Source of the DNA: Aneurinibacillus sp. REN35
Lineage (GTDB): Bacteria; Bacillota; Bacilli; Aneurinibacillales; Aneurinibacillaceae
Reading direction: 5' to 3'
Assembly (NCBI RefSeq): GCF_041379945.2
Contig: NZ_JBFTXJ020000011.1
Span: forward strand, 1-64,000
DNA length: 64,000 bases
The notes beneath the pieces are model-generated. The model was not told the origin of the DNA, searched no databases, and saw only the letters and a program-made list of their open reading frames with translations. Shown here in pieces: positions 11,735-21,384 of the stretch (positions are counted from its first letter, which is position 1; every line of letters starts with the position of its first letter). The position numbers and the translations under genes were made by a program.

Positions 11735-12489
11735 AAAAGGTGACGGCAACGGGAAAAACAGTGGAGGATGCGATTCAGTCCGCCTTGCAGGAACTTCGTG
11801 TAGCACGTGAGATGGTCACATATCGTGTGCTTGAAGAGCCGAGTAAAGGGTTTCTAGGATTGATCGGTGTCCGTGATGCGAAAGTAGAAGTCATTCTAGA
11901 AGAAAAAGCGGCAGAGGTAGAGAGCGCTGCCGTCGCGCAAGAACTGTCTGTAAGTGAACCTGTGCCTGAACCTGAACACCAGCCGCTTGTCTCTTCTGCT
12001 CAAGAAGAAGGGGAGGAAGAGTCGAAGGTAGCGACCCGAGTCAATGCAACCCAGCAGGGAAAGGCATTTCTAGAAGAAGTCCTCTCGACAATGGGGATTG
12101 ATGCTGAAGTGGAAGAGCAGAAGAAGGATGGCAATCCTTTGTTTATTATTAAAGGCAGAGGACTTGGCCTCATTATTGGCCGCCGTGGTCAAACGCTTGA
12201 TTCCCTTCAATATCTGGTAAATGTGGTAGCTAATCGTCATGCAGATAAACGCATGCGAATTGTGCTTGATGCTGAGAATTATCGGGAGAAAAGGAAGGAA
12301 GCGCTTGAACAGCTCGCTGATCGCATAGCCAATCAGGTTGTTAAATCTCGCAAACCAATCCGTCTCGAACCGATGAATCCGGCCGAACGAAAAATTATCC
12401 ACAGCCGTCTCCAGAAGCATCCGAAAGTAGAGACATTCAGCGAAGGATCGGAGCCGTATCGTCGAGTAGTTATTGCATGGAAGAAGTAA
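11731..12489 (+). CDS. khpB: RNA-binding protein KhpB/Jag
   Basis: A 252-residue protein with three parts. A Jag-N domain covers about residues 1-50 (KKVTATGKTVEDAI) and is followed by an acidic linker. A KH domain has the GRGLGLIIGRRGQT loop, and an R3H domain ends at SEGSEPYRRVVI. The family binds RNA and is linked to cell-division and cell-wall control in Firmicutes. The GTG start overlaps the spoIIIJ stop, so the two are translationally coupled. A TTATCCACA DnaA-type 9-mer falls inside the gene at 12395-12403. Confidence 0.93.
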   Translation: MKKVTATGKTVEDAIQSALQELRVAREMVTYRVLEEPSKGFLGLIGVRDAKVEVILEEKAAEVESAAVAQELSVSEPVPEPEHQPLVSSAQEEGEEESKVATRVNATQQGKAFLEEVLSTMGIDAEVEEQKKDGNPLFIIKGRGLGLIIGRRGQTLDSLQYLVNVVANRHADKRMRIVLDAENYREKRKEALEQLADRIANQVVKSRKPIRLEPMNPAERKIIHSRLQKHPKVETFSEGSEPYRRVVIAWKK

Positions 12490-12510
12490 AATAAGAAAAT
12501 GCAATCGTGT

Positions 12511-12548
12511 AAGAATCGCGTAGAAAGAATCTATGCGATTCTTTTTTT
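12511..12548 (+). terminator. Terminator after khpB
   Basis: AAGAATCGCGTAGA pairs with TCTATGCGATTCTT and is followed by a run of seven T residues. Confidence 0.88.
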
Positions 12549-12815
12549 GTGGATAAGTGAAGGATAAAAATGCTGTGAATACGTTTGTTATATTCTCAAA
12601 TGTTAATAGAGTATGGTATTCTATACATTTAGGGAAAGCTTAAAAAAAACTGCCAGTTTGCGTGGTGATATAAACATGGATTTTGATACGATTACAGCGA
12701 TTGCAACACCGCTTGGTGAGGGCGGCATTGCCATTATTCGCGTAAGCGGACCTGCAGCAGTCGAAGCTGTGGATAAGATATTTAAAGGTCGAGAAGCTTT
12801 ATCCACTGTGGATAG
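12548..12815. promoter_or_regulatory. DnaA-box group around the mnmE start
   Basis: TGTGGATAA is at 12548-12556, TGTGAATAC (one mismatch) at 12574-12582, and an inverted pair TTATCCACT/TGTGGATAG at 12799-12815 inside mnmE. With the exact box in khpB (12395-12403) this makes five sites in about 420 bases. In B. subtilis a DnaA-bound region near the homologous gene is known, so regulation or titration of DnaA is plausible. Confidence 0.5.
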
Positions 12816-14049
12816 TCATACGATTCATTATGGCCATCTTGTGGATGAGACTGGTGATGTACTTGAAGAAGTTATGGTATCAATTATGCGAGCACCGCGT
12901 ACGTTTACGCGGGAAGATGTGGTTGAGGTTAACTGTCACGGCGGGATTGTCTCGGTTAAGCGTGTGCTTGACTTAATTCTGGCTCAGGGCGTACGTATGG
13001 CTGAACCGGGGGAATTTACGAAGCGGGCATTCCTCAACGGACGGATTGATTTGTCACAGGCGGAAGCGGTCATTGACTTAATTCGTGCAAAGACGGATCG
13101 GGCGATGAAGGTAGCGGTCAATCAGGTACAGGGTAAGTTGTCAACGCTGATTGGTAAGCTTAGACACCAACTGGTTGAGCTGATGGCGCATATTGAGGTG
13201 ACAATTGATTATCCGGAGCATGATGTGGATGAGGTTACGCGGAATCTGCTCTCAGAGAAGAGCCGTTGGGTACAGGATGAGATTGGGAAAATGCTGCGCA
13301 CAGCCAAACAGGGAAAAATCCTGCGGGAGGGTCTGTCGACGGTTATTGTCGGTCGGCCGAATGTAGGCAAGTCATCTCTTCTCAATAGCTTGCTACAGGA
13401 AGTCAAGGCCATTGTCACCGATATTCCAGGTACGACCCGTGATATTATTGAGGAATACGTTAATGTGCGGGGCGTACCGCTTCGTTTAGTTGATACAGCG
13501 GGCATTCGAGAGACAGAGGATATTGTTGAGCGGATCGGCGTCGAGCGCTCACGCGAGATGCTTGGCAAAGCTGATTTAGTTCTTTTGATTCTGAATTTCG
13601 GTGAAGAATTGACCGATGAAGATCGTAGTCTGCTAGCTATCGTCCAGTCGATGAATGCAATTGTCATTGTCAACAAAACCGATTTACCACAGCGTATTGA
13701 CCTGGAAGAAGTACGAAGTCTTGCAAAAGAGATTCCGCTTGTGACGATTTCTGTAAAGGAAGAGCAGGGCATTGAACAATTGGAGGAGGCGATTGCGTCT
13801 CTGTTTTTTGCAGGCTCCGTACAGGGCGATGATTTAACGTATGTAAGTAATGCCCGTCACATTCAGTTGTTAAATGAGGCTCATAGAACGATAGGCGAAG
13901 CGATTGAGGCAGTAGAGAACGGATTGCCTGTAGATATGGTGGCATTTGACATTCGGCGTACGTGGGAGCTGCTTGGTGAGGTAGTTGGTGATGCGGTGAG
14001 TGATGACTTGATCGATCAGATTTTTTCTCAATTTTGCCTTGGAAAATAA
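12676..14049 (+). CDS. mnmE: tRNA modification GTPase MnmE
   Basis: With MnmG it installs the 5-carboxymethylaminomethyl-type group on wobble uridines of tRNA. The start [17 protein letters not shown] at 12676 (457 residues) matches the family start. The N-terminal folate-binding domain is followed by a helical region and an inserted G domain with [13 protein letters not shown] and NKTD. The protein ends in FCLGK, carrying the conserved catalytic-region cysteine. The visible ribosome site is weak (GGTGAT). It lies 43 bases before its partner mnmG. Confidence 0.96.
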   Translation: MDFDTITAIATPLGEGGIAIIRVSGPAAVEAVDKIFKGREALSTVDSHTIHYGHLVDETGDVLEEVMVSIMRAPRTFTREDVVEVNCHGGIVSVKRVLDLILAQGVRMAEPGEFTKRAFLNGRIDLSQAEAVIDLIRAKTDRAMKVAVNQVQGKLSTLIGKLRHQLVELMAHIEVTIDYPEHDVDEVTRNLLSEKSRWVQDEIGKMLRTAKQGKILREGLSTVIVGRPNVGKSSLLNSLLQEVKAIVTDIPGTTRDIIEEYVNVRGVPLRLVDTAGIRETEDIVERIGVERSREMLGKADLVLLILNFGEELTDEDRSLLAIVQSMNAIVIVNKTDLPQRIDLEEVRSLAKEIPLVTISVKEEQGIEQLEEAIASLFFAGSVQGDDLTYVSNARHIQLLNEAHRTIGEAIEAVENGLPVDMVAFDIRRTWELLGEVVGDAVSDDLIDQIFSQFCLGK

Positions 14050-14092
14050 GTAAGGTTGCGCGTATGTCGCGCAGAGGAGGAAGTACAAAAAG

Positions 14093-15976
14093 ATGGGATA
14101 TCAAGCAGGTTCATTTGACGTGATTGTGGTCGGAGCCGGACACGCGGGGGCTGAAGCAGCACTCGCTGCAGCCCGGATGGGTTGTTCGACACTGATGTTG
14201 ACGATAAATCTTGATATGATTGCTTATATGCCGTGCAATCCGTCCATTGGCGGACCGGCTAAAGGTCATGTTGTGCGTGAAATTGACGCACTTGGCGGAG
14301 AGATGGGCAAAAATATTGATAAAACATATATACAGATGCGGATGTTGAATACGGGGAAAGGGCCTGCGGTTCATGCGCTTCGCGCCCAAGCAGATAAATT
14401 CTTGTATCAGCATACGATGAAGCAGACGATTGAGAATACGGAAAATATCGTTCTGCGGCAAGGAATGGTGGAGGACCTTCTTGTCGAAGACGGCATATGC
14501 AAAGGCGTTATTACAAAAACAGGTGCAGAATACGAAGCAAAAGCAGTGATCCTAACCACGGGTACGTATATGCGCGGCAAAATTATTATTGGTGACTTGC
14601 AATATGAGAGCGGTCCGAATAATATGCAGCCGTCAGTTGAGTTATCCCACAACCTCAAAAAGCTTGGTTTCGAGCTTGTACGTTTTAAAACCGGTACACC
14701 GCCCCGTGTACACAACAGCTCTATCGACTATAGCAAAACTGAGATTCAACCGGGTGATGACATTCCACGGGCATTTTCGTATGAGACAACAGAATTTCTT
14801 ACTGAAGAACAGCTGCCTTGCTGGCTGACATACACGAATGAAAAAACACATGAGATTATTAACAATAACCTTCACCGTGCACCGATGTTCTCAGGTGCCA
14901 TTGAAGGAACAGGACCGCGTTATTGTCCGTCCATTGAAGATAAAATTGTACGATTTAACGACAAGCCCCGTCATCAAATCTTCTTGGAGCCGGAAGGACG
15001 TAATACGGAAGAGGTATACGTACAAGGATTATCGACCAGTATGCCGGAAGAAGTGCAGCTTGAAATTCTGAAGACGGTAGATGGCTTGGAAAATGTAAAA
15101 ATGATGCGGGCCGGTTATGCGATTGAGTATGATTCTATGGTGCCGAACCAATTGTGGCCGACACTGGAGACAAAGCGTGTATCAGGATTATATACAGCAG
15201 GCCAGTTAAACGGAACCTCAGGCTATGAAGAGGCGGCAGGCCAAGGCATTATGGCCGGAATCAACGCCGCATTAAAAGTGCAGGGCAAAGAGCCGCTTAT
15301 TCTTGACCGCTCACAAGCATACATTGGTGTAATGATAGATGATCTAGTAACCAAGGGAACGAATGAGCCGTACCGTCTGCTGACATCGCGTGCGGAATAC
15401 CGCCTGCTGCTCCGTCATGATAATGCGGATATGCGTCTGACAGAAATCGGACATGAGATTGGTTTGATTCGCGAAGAACGCTATCAGCGTGTTCTTGCGA
15501 AGAAAGAAGCGATTGAGGTAGAAAAGGAACGTCTGCGTACAGTGAAGGTTGGACCGAAGCCGGAAGTGCAGCAAATGCTGCGTGATGTAGGCTCTAAGGA
15601 ACTCGATAACGCAATTGATCTATATTCACTGCTGAAACGACCGGAAGTAACGTATGCACATCTTGCACAGCTTGTACCTGCGGATATAGAGGTACCTGAA
15701 GATGTGGCGGAGCAGGTTGAGATTCAGATTAAGTATGAAGGGTATATTCGTAAGCAGTTGCAGGACGTGGAACGCCTGAAGAAAATGGAGAAGAAAAAGC
15801 TTCCAGAAGACCTTGATTATATGAACATTCAAGGTCTTGCGATGGAAGCACGTCAGAAACTTGAGAAAGTGAAGCCGCTGTCTATCGGGCAGGCTTCCCG
15901 TATCTCCGGCGTAACGCCAGCTGATATCTCCGTTCTGCTTATTTACCTTGAATCGTATAGAAAAGTCGCCAACTAG
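14093..15976 (+). CDS. mnmG: tRNA uridine 5-carboxymethylaminomethyl modification enzyme MnmG
   Basis: The FAD-binding partner of MnmE, 627 residues. It shows the dinucleotide-binding fold [21 protein letters not shown] at the N-terminus, the family signature [12 protein letters not shown], a second glycine motif [16 protein letters not shown], and the helical C-terminal domain used to contact MnmE and tRNA. AGGAGG precedes the start. It is followed after 9 bases by rsmG, the usual gidA-gidB pairing. Confidence 0.97.
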   Translation: MGYQAGSFDVIVVGAGHAGAEAALAAARMGCSTLMLTINLDMIAYMPCNPSIGGPAKGHVVREIDALGGEMGKNIDKTYIQMRMLNTGKGPAVHALRAQADKFLYQHTMKQTIENTENIVLRQGMVEDLLVEDGICKGVITKTGAEYEAKAVILTTGTYMRGKIIIGDLQYESGPNNMQPSVELSHNLKKLGFELVRFKTGTPPRVHNSSIDYSKTEIQPGDDIPRAFSYETTEFLTEEQLPCWLTYTNEKTHEIINNNLHRAPMFSGAIEGTGPRYCPSIEDKIVRFNDKPRHQIFLEPEGRNTEEVYVQGLSTSMPEEVQLEILKTVDGLENVKMMRAGYAIEYDSMVPNQLWPTLETKRVSGLYTAGQLNGTSGYEEAAGQGIMAGINAALKVQGKEPLILDRSQAYIGVMIDDLVTKGTNEPYRLLTSRAEYRLLLRHDNADMRLTEIGHEIGLIREERYQRVLAKKEAIEVEKERLRTVKVGPKPEVQQMLRDVGSKELDNAIDLYSLLKRPEVTYAHLAQLVPADIEVPEDVAEQVEIQIKYEGYIRKQLQDVERLKKMEKKKLPEDLDYMNIQGLAMEARQKLEKVKPLSIGQASRISGVTPADISVLLIYLESYRKVAN

Positions 15977-15985
15977 GAGAAGAGT

Positions 15986-16702
15986 ATGGATGCAGCTACA
16001 TTGCGGCAGATGGCCGCAGATAGAGGACTTGTCTTATCAGATGAGCAGCTTGCGCAATTTGAGACGTATTATGAGCTGCTTGTAGAGTGGAATGAAAAGA
16101 TGAATTTAACAGGGATTACTGAGAAGCCCCAAGTATATGAGAAGCATTTCTATGATTCTATTACCCCTGCATTCTATTATGATTTTACGGAAGTAGGAAG
16201 TGTTATCGATGTAGGTTCAGGGGCAGGCTTTCCCGGTATTCCATTAAAAATTTGCTTTCCAGCGCTTGAGCTTACCATTCTAGACTCGCTGAACAAACGC
16301 CTGGTTTTCCTACAAGAAGTGGTAAATCAGCTCGGACTCACGCATGTTTCATTTGTTCATAGTCGGGCAGAGGATGCGGGCAGAGATAAGAAATACCGCG
16401 AACAGTTTGATATTGCAACTGCTCGTGCCGTTGCTCGTATGAACGTGCTGGCTGAATTATGCATGCCATTTGTTAAGCCGGGCGGTTCGTTTCTTGTTAT
16501 GAAAGGCTCTAACGTAGAGGAGGAGCTGACAGAGGGCAAGAAAGCAATTAAAGTTTTGGGCGGAAAAACGGAGAAGGTGGAGACGTTCGATCTGCCGGAA
16601 GAGCAGTCAGAGCGCAATATTGTTATGATTCGTAAACAGCAGAAAACACCAGGAACGTATCCAAGAAAAGCCGGTACACCGTCTAAAAAGCCAATTATAT
16701 AA
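15986..16702 (+). CDS. rsmG: 16S rRNA guanine-N7 methyltransferase RsmG
   Basis: A 238-residue SAM-dependent methyltransferase for position G527 of 16S rRNA. The SAM-binding motif VIDVGSGAGFPGIPLKI and the ATARAVARMNVLAEL segment are characteristic. The C-terminus has a lysine-rich extension (TYPRKAGTPSKKPII) seen in several Bacillales. It ends at a terminator before noc. Loss of this enzyme gives low-level streptomycin resistance in other species. Confidence 0.96.
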   Translation: MDAATLRQMAADRGLVLSDEQLAQFETYYELLVEWNEKMNLTGITEKPQVYEKHFYDSITPAFYYDFTEVGSVIDVGSGAGFPGIPLKICFPALELTILDSLNKRLVFLQEVVNQLGLTHVSFVHSRAEDAGRDKKYREQFDIATARAVARMNVLAELCMPFVKPGGSFLVMKGSNVEEELTEGKKAIKVLGGKTEKVETFDLPEEQSERNIVMIRKQQKTPGTYPRKAGTPSKKPII

Positions 16703-16710
16703 AAATACAG

Positions 16711-16738
16711 AAGGGCAGCTAATCTGGCTGCCTTTTTT
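16711..16738 (+). terminator. Terminator after rsmG
   Basis: AAGGGCAGC and GGCTGCCTT form a stem followed by TTTTT. Confidence 0.85.
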
Positions 16739-16752
16739 GCCTATTTTCTTTG

Positions 16753-16768
16753 TGTTTCACGTGGAACA
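16753..16768. promoter_or_regulatory. parS: parS site upstream of noc
   Basis: TGTTTCACGTGGAACA differs at one base from the consensus parS TGTTTCACGTGAAACA. It lies just upstream of noc and within 2 kb of spo0J. Confidence 0.9.
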
Positions 16769-16840
16769 TCCGGCAGGAAACAACCTGGCAAATGGCGAAT
16801 ATTGAAAGTGGAAAGAAGGAGAGTGGGTGGTGTCTTATTT

Positions 16841-17680
16841 ATGAAAGATCAGTTTTCACGTTTATTTGGACTGACGGAACGTACCGATCAGGAAGAAATT
16901 CGGCATATCCCCGTTGCTAAGATTGTACCCAATCCTTATCAGCCCCGAGCAGTATTTGATGACGATAAAATCGATGAGTTATGTGAAACGATTAAAGTGC
17001 ATGGGGTCATTCAACCTATTGTTGTACGGGCAAGGAATAACATATTCGAGATCATCGCTGGAGAGCGGCGCTGGCGTGCAGTGACTCGTCTTGGCATGGA
17101 GAAGATTCCTGCTATCATAAAGGAATTTAATGATGAGCAGGCGGCCTCTATCGCTTTAATTGAAAATCTGCAGCGCGAAGGATTAACTCCGATTGAAGAA
17201 GCCATTGCGTACCAGAAATTAATTGATATTCATGGCTTAACACAAGAAAGCCTGGCGAATCGTCTGGGTAAGGGACAATCGACCATCGCCAATAAGCTGC
17301 GCCTGCTTCATCTGCCACAGCCGGTACAGGATGCATTGCTTGGTCGAAAGATTTCTGAACGGCATGCTCGAGCATTGTTAACACTAAAGGATGAAGCCCT
17401 GCAATTAAAAGTGTTGGCGGAGATTATCGAAAAAAATTGGAATGTGAAACAGACGGAGCAGCGAATTAAGCTATTAATAGAAAAACAAAAAGAGAGGCCG
17501 GGGCAGAAGCGTCGTTCTTTCTCAAAAGATATGCGCCTGGCTATTAATACGGTGCGCCAGTCGGTTGATATGGTGCTGCAAAGCGGTCTGAACATCCAAA
17601 CAGAAGAAGAGGACCACGAAGAATTCTACCAATTTGTCATCAAAATCCCGAAAGAAAAAAATAGCCCAAAAGCAGAGTAA
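16841..17680 (+). CDS. noc: Nucleoid occlusion protein Noc
   Basis: A ParB-like CTPase of 279 residues from the ATG at 16841, starting [11 protein letters not shown]. This short amphipathic N-terminus is the membrane-binding helix typical of Noc and absent from Spo0J. The ParB N-terminal domain has the [11 protein letters not shown]-binding box and ENLQREGL, and the helix-turn-helix region reads [15 protein letters not shown], close to B. subtilis Noc. In the family it binds NBS DNA and blocks septum formation over the nucleoid. Upstream codons from 16802 are in frame but poorly supported, though the chosen start has only a distant GGTGG. Confidence 0.93.
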   Translation: MKDQFSRLFGLTERTDQEEIRHIPVAKIVPNPYQPRAVFDDDKIDELCETIKVHGVIQPIVVRARNNIFEIIAGERRWRAVTRLGMEKIPAIIKEFNDEQAASIALIENLQREGLTPIEEAIAYQKLIDIHGLTQESLANRLGKGQSTIANKLRLLHLPQPVQDALLGRKISERHARALLTLKDEALQLKVLAEIIEKNWNVKQTEQRIKLLIEKQKERPGQKRRSFSKDMRLAINTVRQSVDMVLQSGLNIQTEEEDHEEFYQFVIKIPKEKNSPKAE

Positions 17681-17716
17681 AGGGTTGTTGATTGGAATAA
17701 TTGAGGGGTGAGAGCT

Positions 17717-18478
17717 ATGGGCAAAATCATTGCGGTCACGAACCAAAAAGGCGGCGTCGGAAAAACAACCACCTCTGTAAACTTAAGCGCCTGTATTGCG
17801 AAGGAAGGCAAAAAAGTGCTGCTGGTTGATATTGATGCCCAGGGAAATGCCACAAGCGGCATCGGTGTGGAAAAAGCGAATGTCAGGTATTGTGTTTATG
17901 ATGTGTTGATTAATGATATCAATACATTGGATGCGATTCTTCCGACAGAGATTGAAGGTCTTTTTGTCTTGCCTGCCACCATTCAATTAGCCGGAGCGGA
18001 AATTGAGCTAGTACCCGTCTATTCGCGTGAGAAGCGATTGAAGAAGGCATTGGAGGTCATACAGGATAAGTACGATTATATTATTATCGACTGTCCGCCT
18101 TCGCTGGGCATATTAACAATTAATGCATTAACAGCGGCTGACTCTGTGCTGATCCCCATACAATGCGAATACTATGCGTTGGAAGGGTTAAGTCAACTGC
18201 TGAATACGATTCGTCTTGTACAGAAGCAACTGAACCGCAATTTATATATTGAAGGTGTATTGCTCACGATGCTTGATGCCCGTACGAACTTGGGCATTCA
18301 AGTTATTGAAGAGGTGAAGAAGTATTTTCAGGAAAAAGTATATGGAACGATTATCCCGCGCAATGTGCGGTTGAGTGAAGCGCCCAGCCACGGTCAATCT
18401 ATTATCACGTACGATCGTCGTTCTAAAGGAGCGGAAGTATACAGCGACTTAGCCAGAGAGGTGATCGGAATTGAGTAA
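17717..18478 (+). CDS. soj: Chromosome partitioning ATPase Soj (ParA)
   Basis: A 253-residue deviant Walker ATPase, the same length as B. subtilis Soj when started at the ATG at 17717. The motifs are KGGVGKTTT near residue 10, DIDAQGNAT and IIIDCPPSLG. With Spo0J it segregates origins and modulates DnaA. A GAGGGGTGA site precedes the start. The last 8 bases overlap spo0J, giving a coupled pair. Confidence 0.96.
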   Translation: MGKIIAVTNQKGGVGKTTTSVNLSACIAKEGKKVLLVDIDAQGNATSGIGVEKANVRYCVYDVLINDINTLDAILPTEIEGLFVLPATIQLAGAEIELVPVYSREKRLKKALEVIQDKYDYIIIDCPPSLGILTINALTAADSVLIPIQCEYYALEGLSQLLNTIRLVQKQLNRNLYIEGVLLTMLDARTNLGIQVIEEVKKYFQEKVYGTIIPRNVRLSEAPSHGQSIITYDRRSKGAEVYSDLAREVIGIE

Positions 18479-19328
18479 GCGACTGGGGCGAGGGTTGGAT
18501 GCGTTGATTTCTGCGACTGATATTGATGAAGGAGATCATATCCTCCAAGTAGAATTGAAAAAAATCCGACCCAATCCGTACCAACCCCGCAAGCATTTTG
18601 CTGAGGATGCGCTGCACGAACTTGCTGATTCGATTCGGGAACATGGCATTGTCCAACCGCTAGTAGCAAGAAAAAGTGTAAAGGGCTATGAACTGGTAGC
18701 AGGTGAGCGCCGATTACGTGCCGCTAAGCTTGCTGAAGTCGAGCATGTTCCTGTTGTTATACGCGAGTTTACAGATGAGCAAGTGATGCAGATCGCATTA
18801 ATTGAGAATTTGCAGCGGGAGGATTTGAATGCGATTGAGATTGCGCAGGCTTATCAGAAGCTGATGTCTGCTTTTTCGCTAAAACAAGAAGAGCTCGCCA
18901 AGAAAGTAGGAAAAAGTCGACCGCATGTAGCTAATTTTTTAAGGTTGCTGCAGCTACCAGAAGAAGTACAGGAAAGTGTTTCACGTGGAACATTATCCAT
19001 GGGACACGCCAGGGCGCTATTATCTTTAGAAAAAGAAAAAATGAGGATTGATTTAGCTAAAGAGGTAGAGAAGAAATCACTGAGTGTCCGCGAACTTGAA
19101 GAAATCGTAAAAAAAATCAGCGAAAAAAAGAAAGTTTCACGTGAAACAAAGCAGACAGATCAACAACGCTTTGTGAAAGATCTGGAGGAGCGGCTTCGAA
19201 TGACATTCGGTACATCGGTACAGATTAAACCCGCCAAAAACTCTCGCAAAGGTAAAATTGAAATTGCGTACTTCTCCGAAGATGATCTAGAGAGAATCTT
19301 AGAAATTATCGAGAATCATAAAACGTAA
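18471..19328 (+). CDS. spo0J: Chromosome partitioning protein Spo0J (ParB)
   Basis: A 285-residue ParB that loads on parS, spreads as a CTP-dependent clamp and recruits SMC. It starts from TTG with MSKRLGRGLDALI, the conserved Soj-activating N-terminal peptide. The CTP box is GERRLRAAK, followed by ENLQREDL and the helix-turn-helix VGKSRPHVANFLRLL. Two parS-like sequences lie within the gene (18978 and 19133), so the protein binds in its own coding sequence. A terminator follows. Confidence 0.97.
   Translation: MSKRLGRGLDALISATDIDEGDHILQVELKKIRPNPYQPRKHFAEDALHELADSIREHGIVQPLVARKSVKGYELVAGERRLRAAKLAEVEHVPVVIREFTDEQVMQIALIENLQREDLNAIEIAQAYQKLMSAFSLKQEELAKKVGKSRPHVANFLRLLQLPEEVQESVSRGTLSMGHARALLSLEKEKMRIDLAKEVEKKSLSVRELEEIVKKISEKKKVSRETKQTDQQRFVKDLEERLRMTFGTSVQIKPAKNSRKGKIEIAYFSEDDLERILEIIENHKT
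18978..18993. promoter_or_regulatory. parS: parS site within spo0J
   Basis: TGTTTCACGTGGAACA, identical to the site upstream of noc. Confidence 0.92.
19133..19148. promoter_or_regulatory. parS: parS site within spo0J, second
   Basis: AGTTTCACGTGAAACA contains the perfect 14-base palindrome GTTTCACGTGAAAC and differs from consensus only at the first base. Confidence 0.9.
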
Positions 19329-19330
19329 CC

Positions 19331-19361
19331 AAGGCAACCTGCGGATCTCAGGTTGCCTTCA
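19331..19361 (+). terminator. Terminator after spo0J
   Basis: AAGGCAACCTG pairs with CAGGTTGCCTT, followed by a T-rich tract. Confidence 0.85.
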
Positions 19362-19394
19362 CGATTTTTCGAATGAAAAAGGGGGATGATGAGC

Positions 19395-20549
19395 ATGCGC
19401 ACAATTTATCTAGACAACGCAGCTTCCACCTGGCCTAAACCAAAAGAAGTAAGTCAAGCTGTAGCCGCATGTATTGAGGAATATGCTGCAAATCCTGGGC
19501 GCGGTGGTCATAAATTGTCAATGAAAGCAAGCAAATCAATTTATCAGGCACGGGTTAAGATCGCCCGCTTATTTAACGTAAAGAACCCAAACGACATTAT
19601 TTTCACTTCCAATGCCACACATGCACTTAACCAGGCGATTAAAGGCTTTGTAAAGCCGGGTGTACATGTAATTACGACTTCACTTGAACATAATTCGGTT
19701 CGTCGCCCATTAGAGTTTTTGCGGAAGGAAGCAGGAATTGATGTTACATATATAAAGCCGGAGAATCACCAATTTTCGTTGGAGGCGATTCAATCAGCCA
19801 TTCGTACGAATACAGCGTTAATCGTAGTGAGTCATGCTTCGAATTTATTGGGTACGATCGCTCCGATAAAAGAGATTGGTCGCATGGCACAGGAAGCGGG
19901 CATTACGTATTTGGTGGATGCCTCGCAGACCGCCGGGATTCTTCCGTTAGATGTGGAAGAGATGCATATTGATATGCTTGCATTCCCCGGACACAAAGGA
20001 TTGTACGGACCGCAGGGAACAGGTGGATTGTATGTCCATTCTTCTATTGAGCTGATTCCGCTGTTGCATGGAGGAACAGGCAGCCGTTCGGAAGATATCG
20101 ATCAGCCAATGACAAGACCGGATCGGTATGAAAGCGGTACGCTGAATACACCAGGTATCGCCGGGTTGGCTGCAGGCGTTGAGTTTGTTCTTGGTACCGG
20201 CGTAGATGCAATCAGAGAGAAGGAATGGCGACTTACTCGCTTATTGCTGGAGCGCATTGAAGCGATGGAAGGGATTCATGTATTCGGCCCGGCCAAAGAC
20301 GTGGAGCGTGTCGGGGTTGTTCCGTTTATGATAGATGGAATTGATGCGTCTGAGCTTGCGTATATTCTGGATCAGGAGTATGGGATTGCGGTACGGGCAG
20401 GCTTTCATTGTACGCCACTGGCACATGAGACAGCAGGCACAAGTGATACGGGAGCTGTGCGGGTTAGTTTTGGTTATTTTAACGAAGAAGAAGATGTCGA
20501 AGCATTGCTAATAGCCTTAGAGGAGATTATGGAAGCCTTCGCGCTATAG
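19395..20549 (+). CDS. Class V aminotransferase, cysteine desulfurase-like
   Basis: A PLP enzyme of 384 residues, MRTIYLDNAASTWPKP. The ATG at 19395 is preferred over those at 19386 and 19389, which touch the AAGGGGG ribosome site. PLP-binding features are the VDASQTAG aspartate segment and the lysine in FPGHKGLYGPQGTG. AGFHCTPLAHE contains the cysteine expected for sulfur transfer, and the ending is a NifS/SufS-like VRVSFGYFN. It belongs to the stand-alone cysteine-desulfurase family common near spo0J in Bacillales. The physiological sulfur acceptor is not shown by the neighbours. Confidence 0.85.
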   Translation: MRTIYLDNAASTWPKPKEVSQAVAACIEEYAANPGRGGHKLSMKASKSIYQARVKIARLFNVKNPNDIIFTSNATHALNQAIKGFVKPGVHVITTSLEHNSVRRPLEFLRKEAGIDVTYIKPENHQFSLEAIQSAIRTNTALIVVSHASNLLGTIAPIKEIGRMAQEAGITYLVDASQTAGILPLDVEEMHIDMLAFPGHKGLYGPQGTGGLYVHSSIELIPLLHGGTGSRSEDIDQPMTRPDRYESGTLNTPGIAGLAAGVEFVLGTGVDAIREKEWRLTRLLLERIEAMEGIHVFGPAKDVERVGVVPFMIDGIDASELAYILDQEYGIAVRAGFHCTPLAHETAGTSDTGAVRVSFGYFNEEEDVEALLIALEEIMEAFAL

Positions 20550-20574
20550 AGAGAAGAGGGGAGCAGCAGGAGTC

Positions 20575-21309
20575 ATGGTATTACTGGGTACAGTCATCAA
20601 TGCGGTTGCGATCATTATAGGGGCGCTGCTAGGTTCATTATTGTCTGGAATTAAAGAGAATATGCGGGTTACTGTGATGCAGGGGATCGCATTGGCCGTT
20701 TTCGTATTAGGGCTTCAGATGGGCATGTCGTCTAAGAACTTTTTGTTGGTAATCGCAAGTCTTGTCATAGGAAGTATCTTGGGAGAATGGTGGAGAATTG
20801 AAGAGCGGCTTCAATCGGTAGGCACTTGGCTGGAGCGGCGCGTAGGAAGTAAAGGAAAGGGGAGCATATCCACTGCGTTTGTAACGACTACACTGGTTTA
20901 TTGTGTAGGTGCTATGGCGATATTAGGTTCGCTCGACAGCGGACTTAGAGGAGATCATCAAGTATTGTTTACGAAAGCCATGCTGGATGGATTCTCAGCG
21001 ATTATTTTTGCATCTGCTTTAGGAATAGGCGTGATCTTTTCGGCTATCCCTGTATTCCTATATCAAGGTATTTTGTCATTGAGCGCATCGTTTATTTATC
21101 AGATTGTTGATGAGAAGATGTTGATGCTGATCGTTGATGAGATTACGGCTACGGGCGGTATTATGATTATGGCCATTGCGATTAACCTACTGGATCTTAA
21201 AAAGATTCGGATTGCTAATATGCTGCCTGCGCTGCTCATCGTATCCATCGGAGTTCCTCTTATAGAGAAGTGGCCTGCTATACAACGCTGGATTGAGAAT
21301 ATACTATAA
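20575..21309 (+). CDS. DUF554 membrane protein (YdfK/YqgA-like)
   Basis: A 244-residue polytopic protein with about seven hydrophobic segments, starting MVLLGTVINAVAIIIGALLGSLL. The family signature is visible in FVTTTLVYCVGAMAILGSLDSGL and in TATGGIMIMAIAINLL. The function of the DUF554 family is not established; a transporter role has been suggested. AGGAG precedes the ATG. It converges on yyaC, with a shared two-way terminator between. Confidence 0.85.
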   Translation: MVLLGTVINAVAIIIGALLGSLLSGIKENMRVTVMQGIALAVFVLGLQMGMSSKNFLLVIASLVIGSILGEWWRIEERLQSVGTWLERRVGSKGKGSISTAFVTTTLVYCVGAMAILGSLDSGLRGDHQVLFTKAMLDGFSAIIFASALGIGVIFSAIPVFLYQGILSLSASFIYQIVDEKMLMLIVDEITATGGIMIMAIAINLLDLKKIRIANMLPALLIVSIGVPLIEKWPAIQRWIENIL

Positions 21310-21318
21310 CGCAAGAGA

Positions 21319-21384
21319 AGAGCATATGTTTCACTGCCTGGCAAAGCAACAAGTCATTAGCGGTGAATCATATGCTCCTTTTTT
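21319..21384. terminator. Two-way terminator between the DUF554 gene and yyaC
   Basis: GAGCATATG...CACTG pairs with CGGTGAATCATATGCTC and is followed by TTTTTT on the plus strand. Confidence 0.75.

Noticed and set aside
12613-12675. An upstream ATG extending mnmE by 21 codons
   Set aside because: The extra residues have no counterpart in the family, and homologues start at the position equal to 12676.
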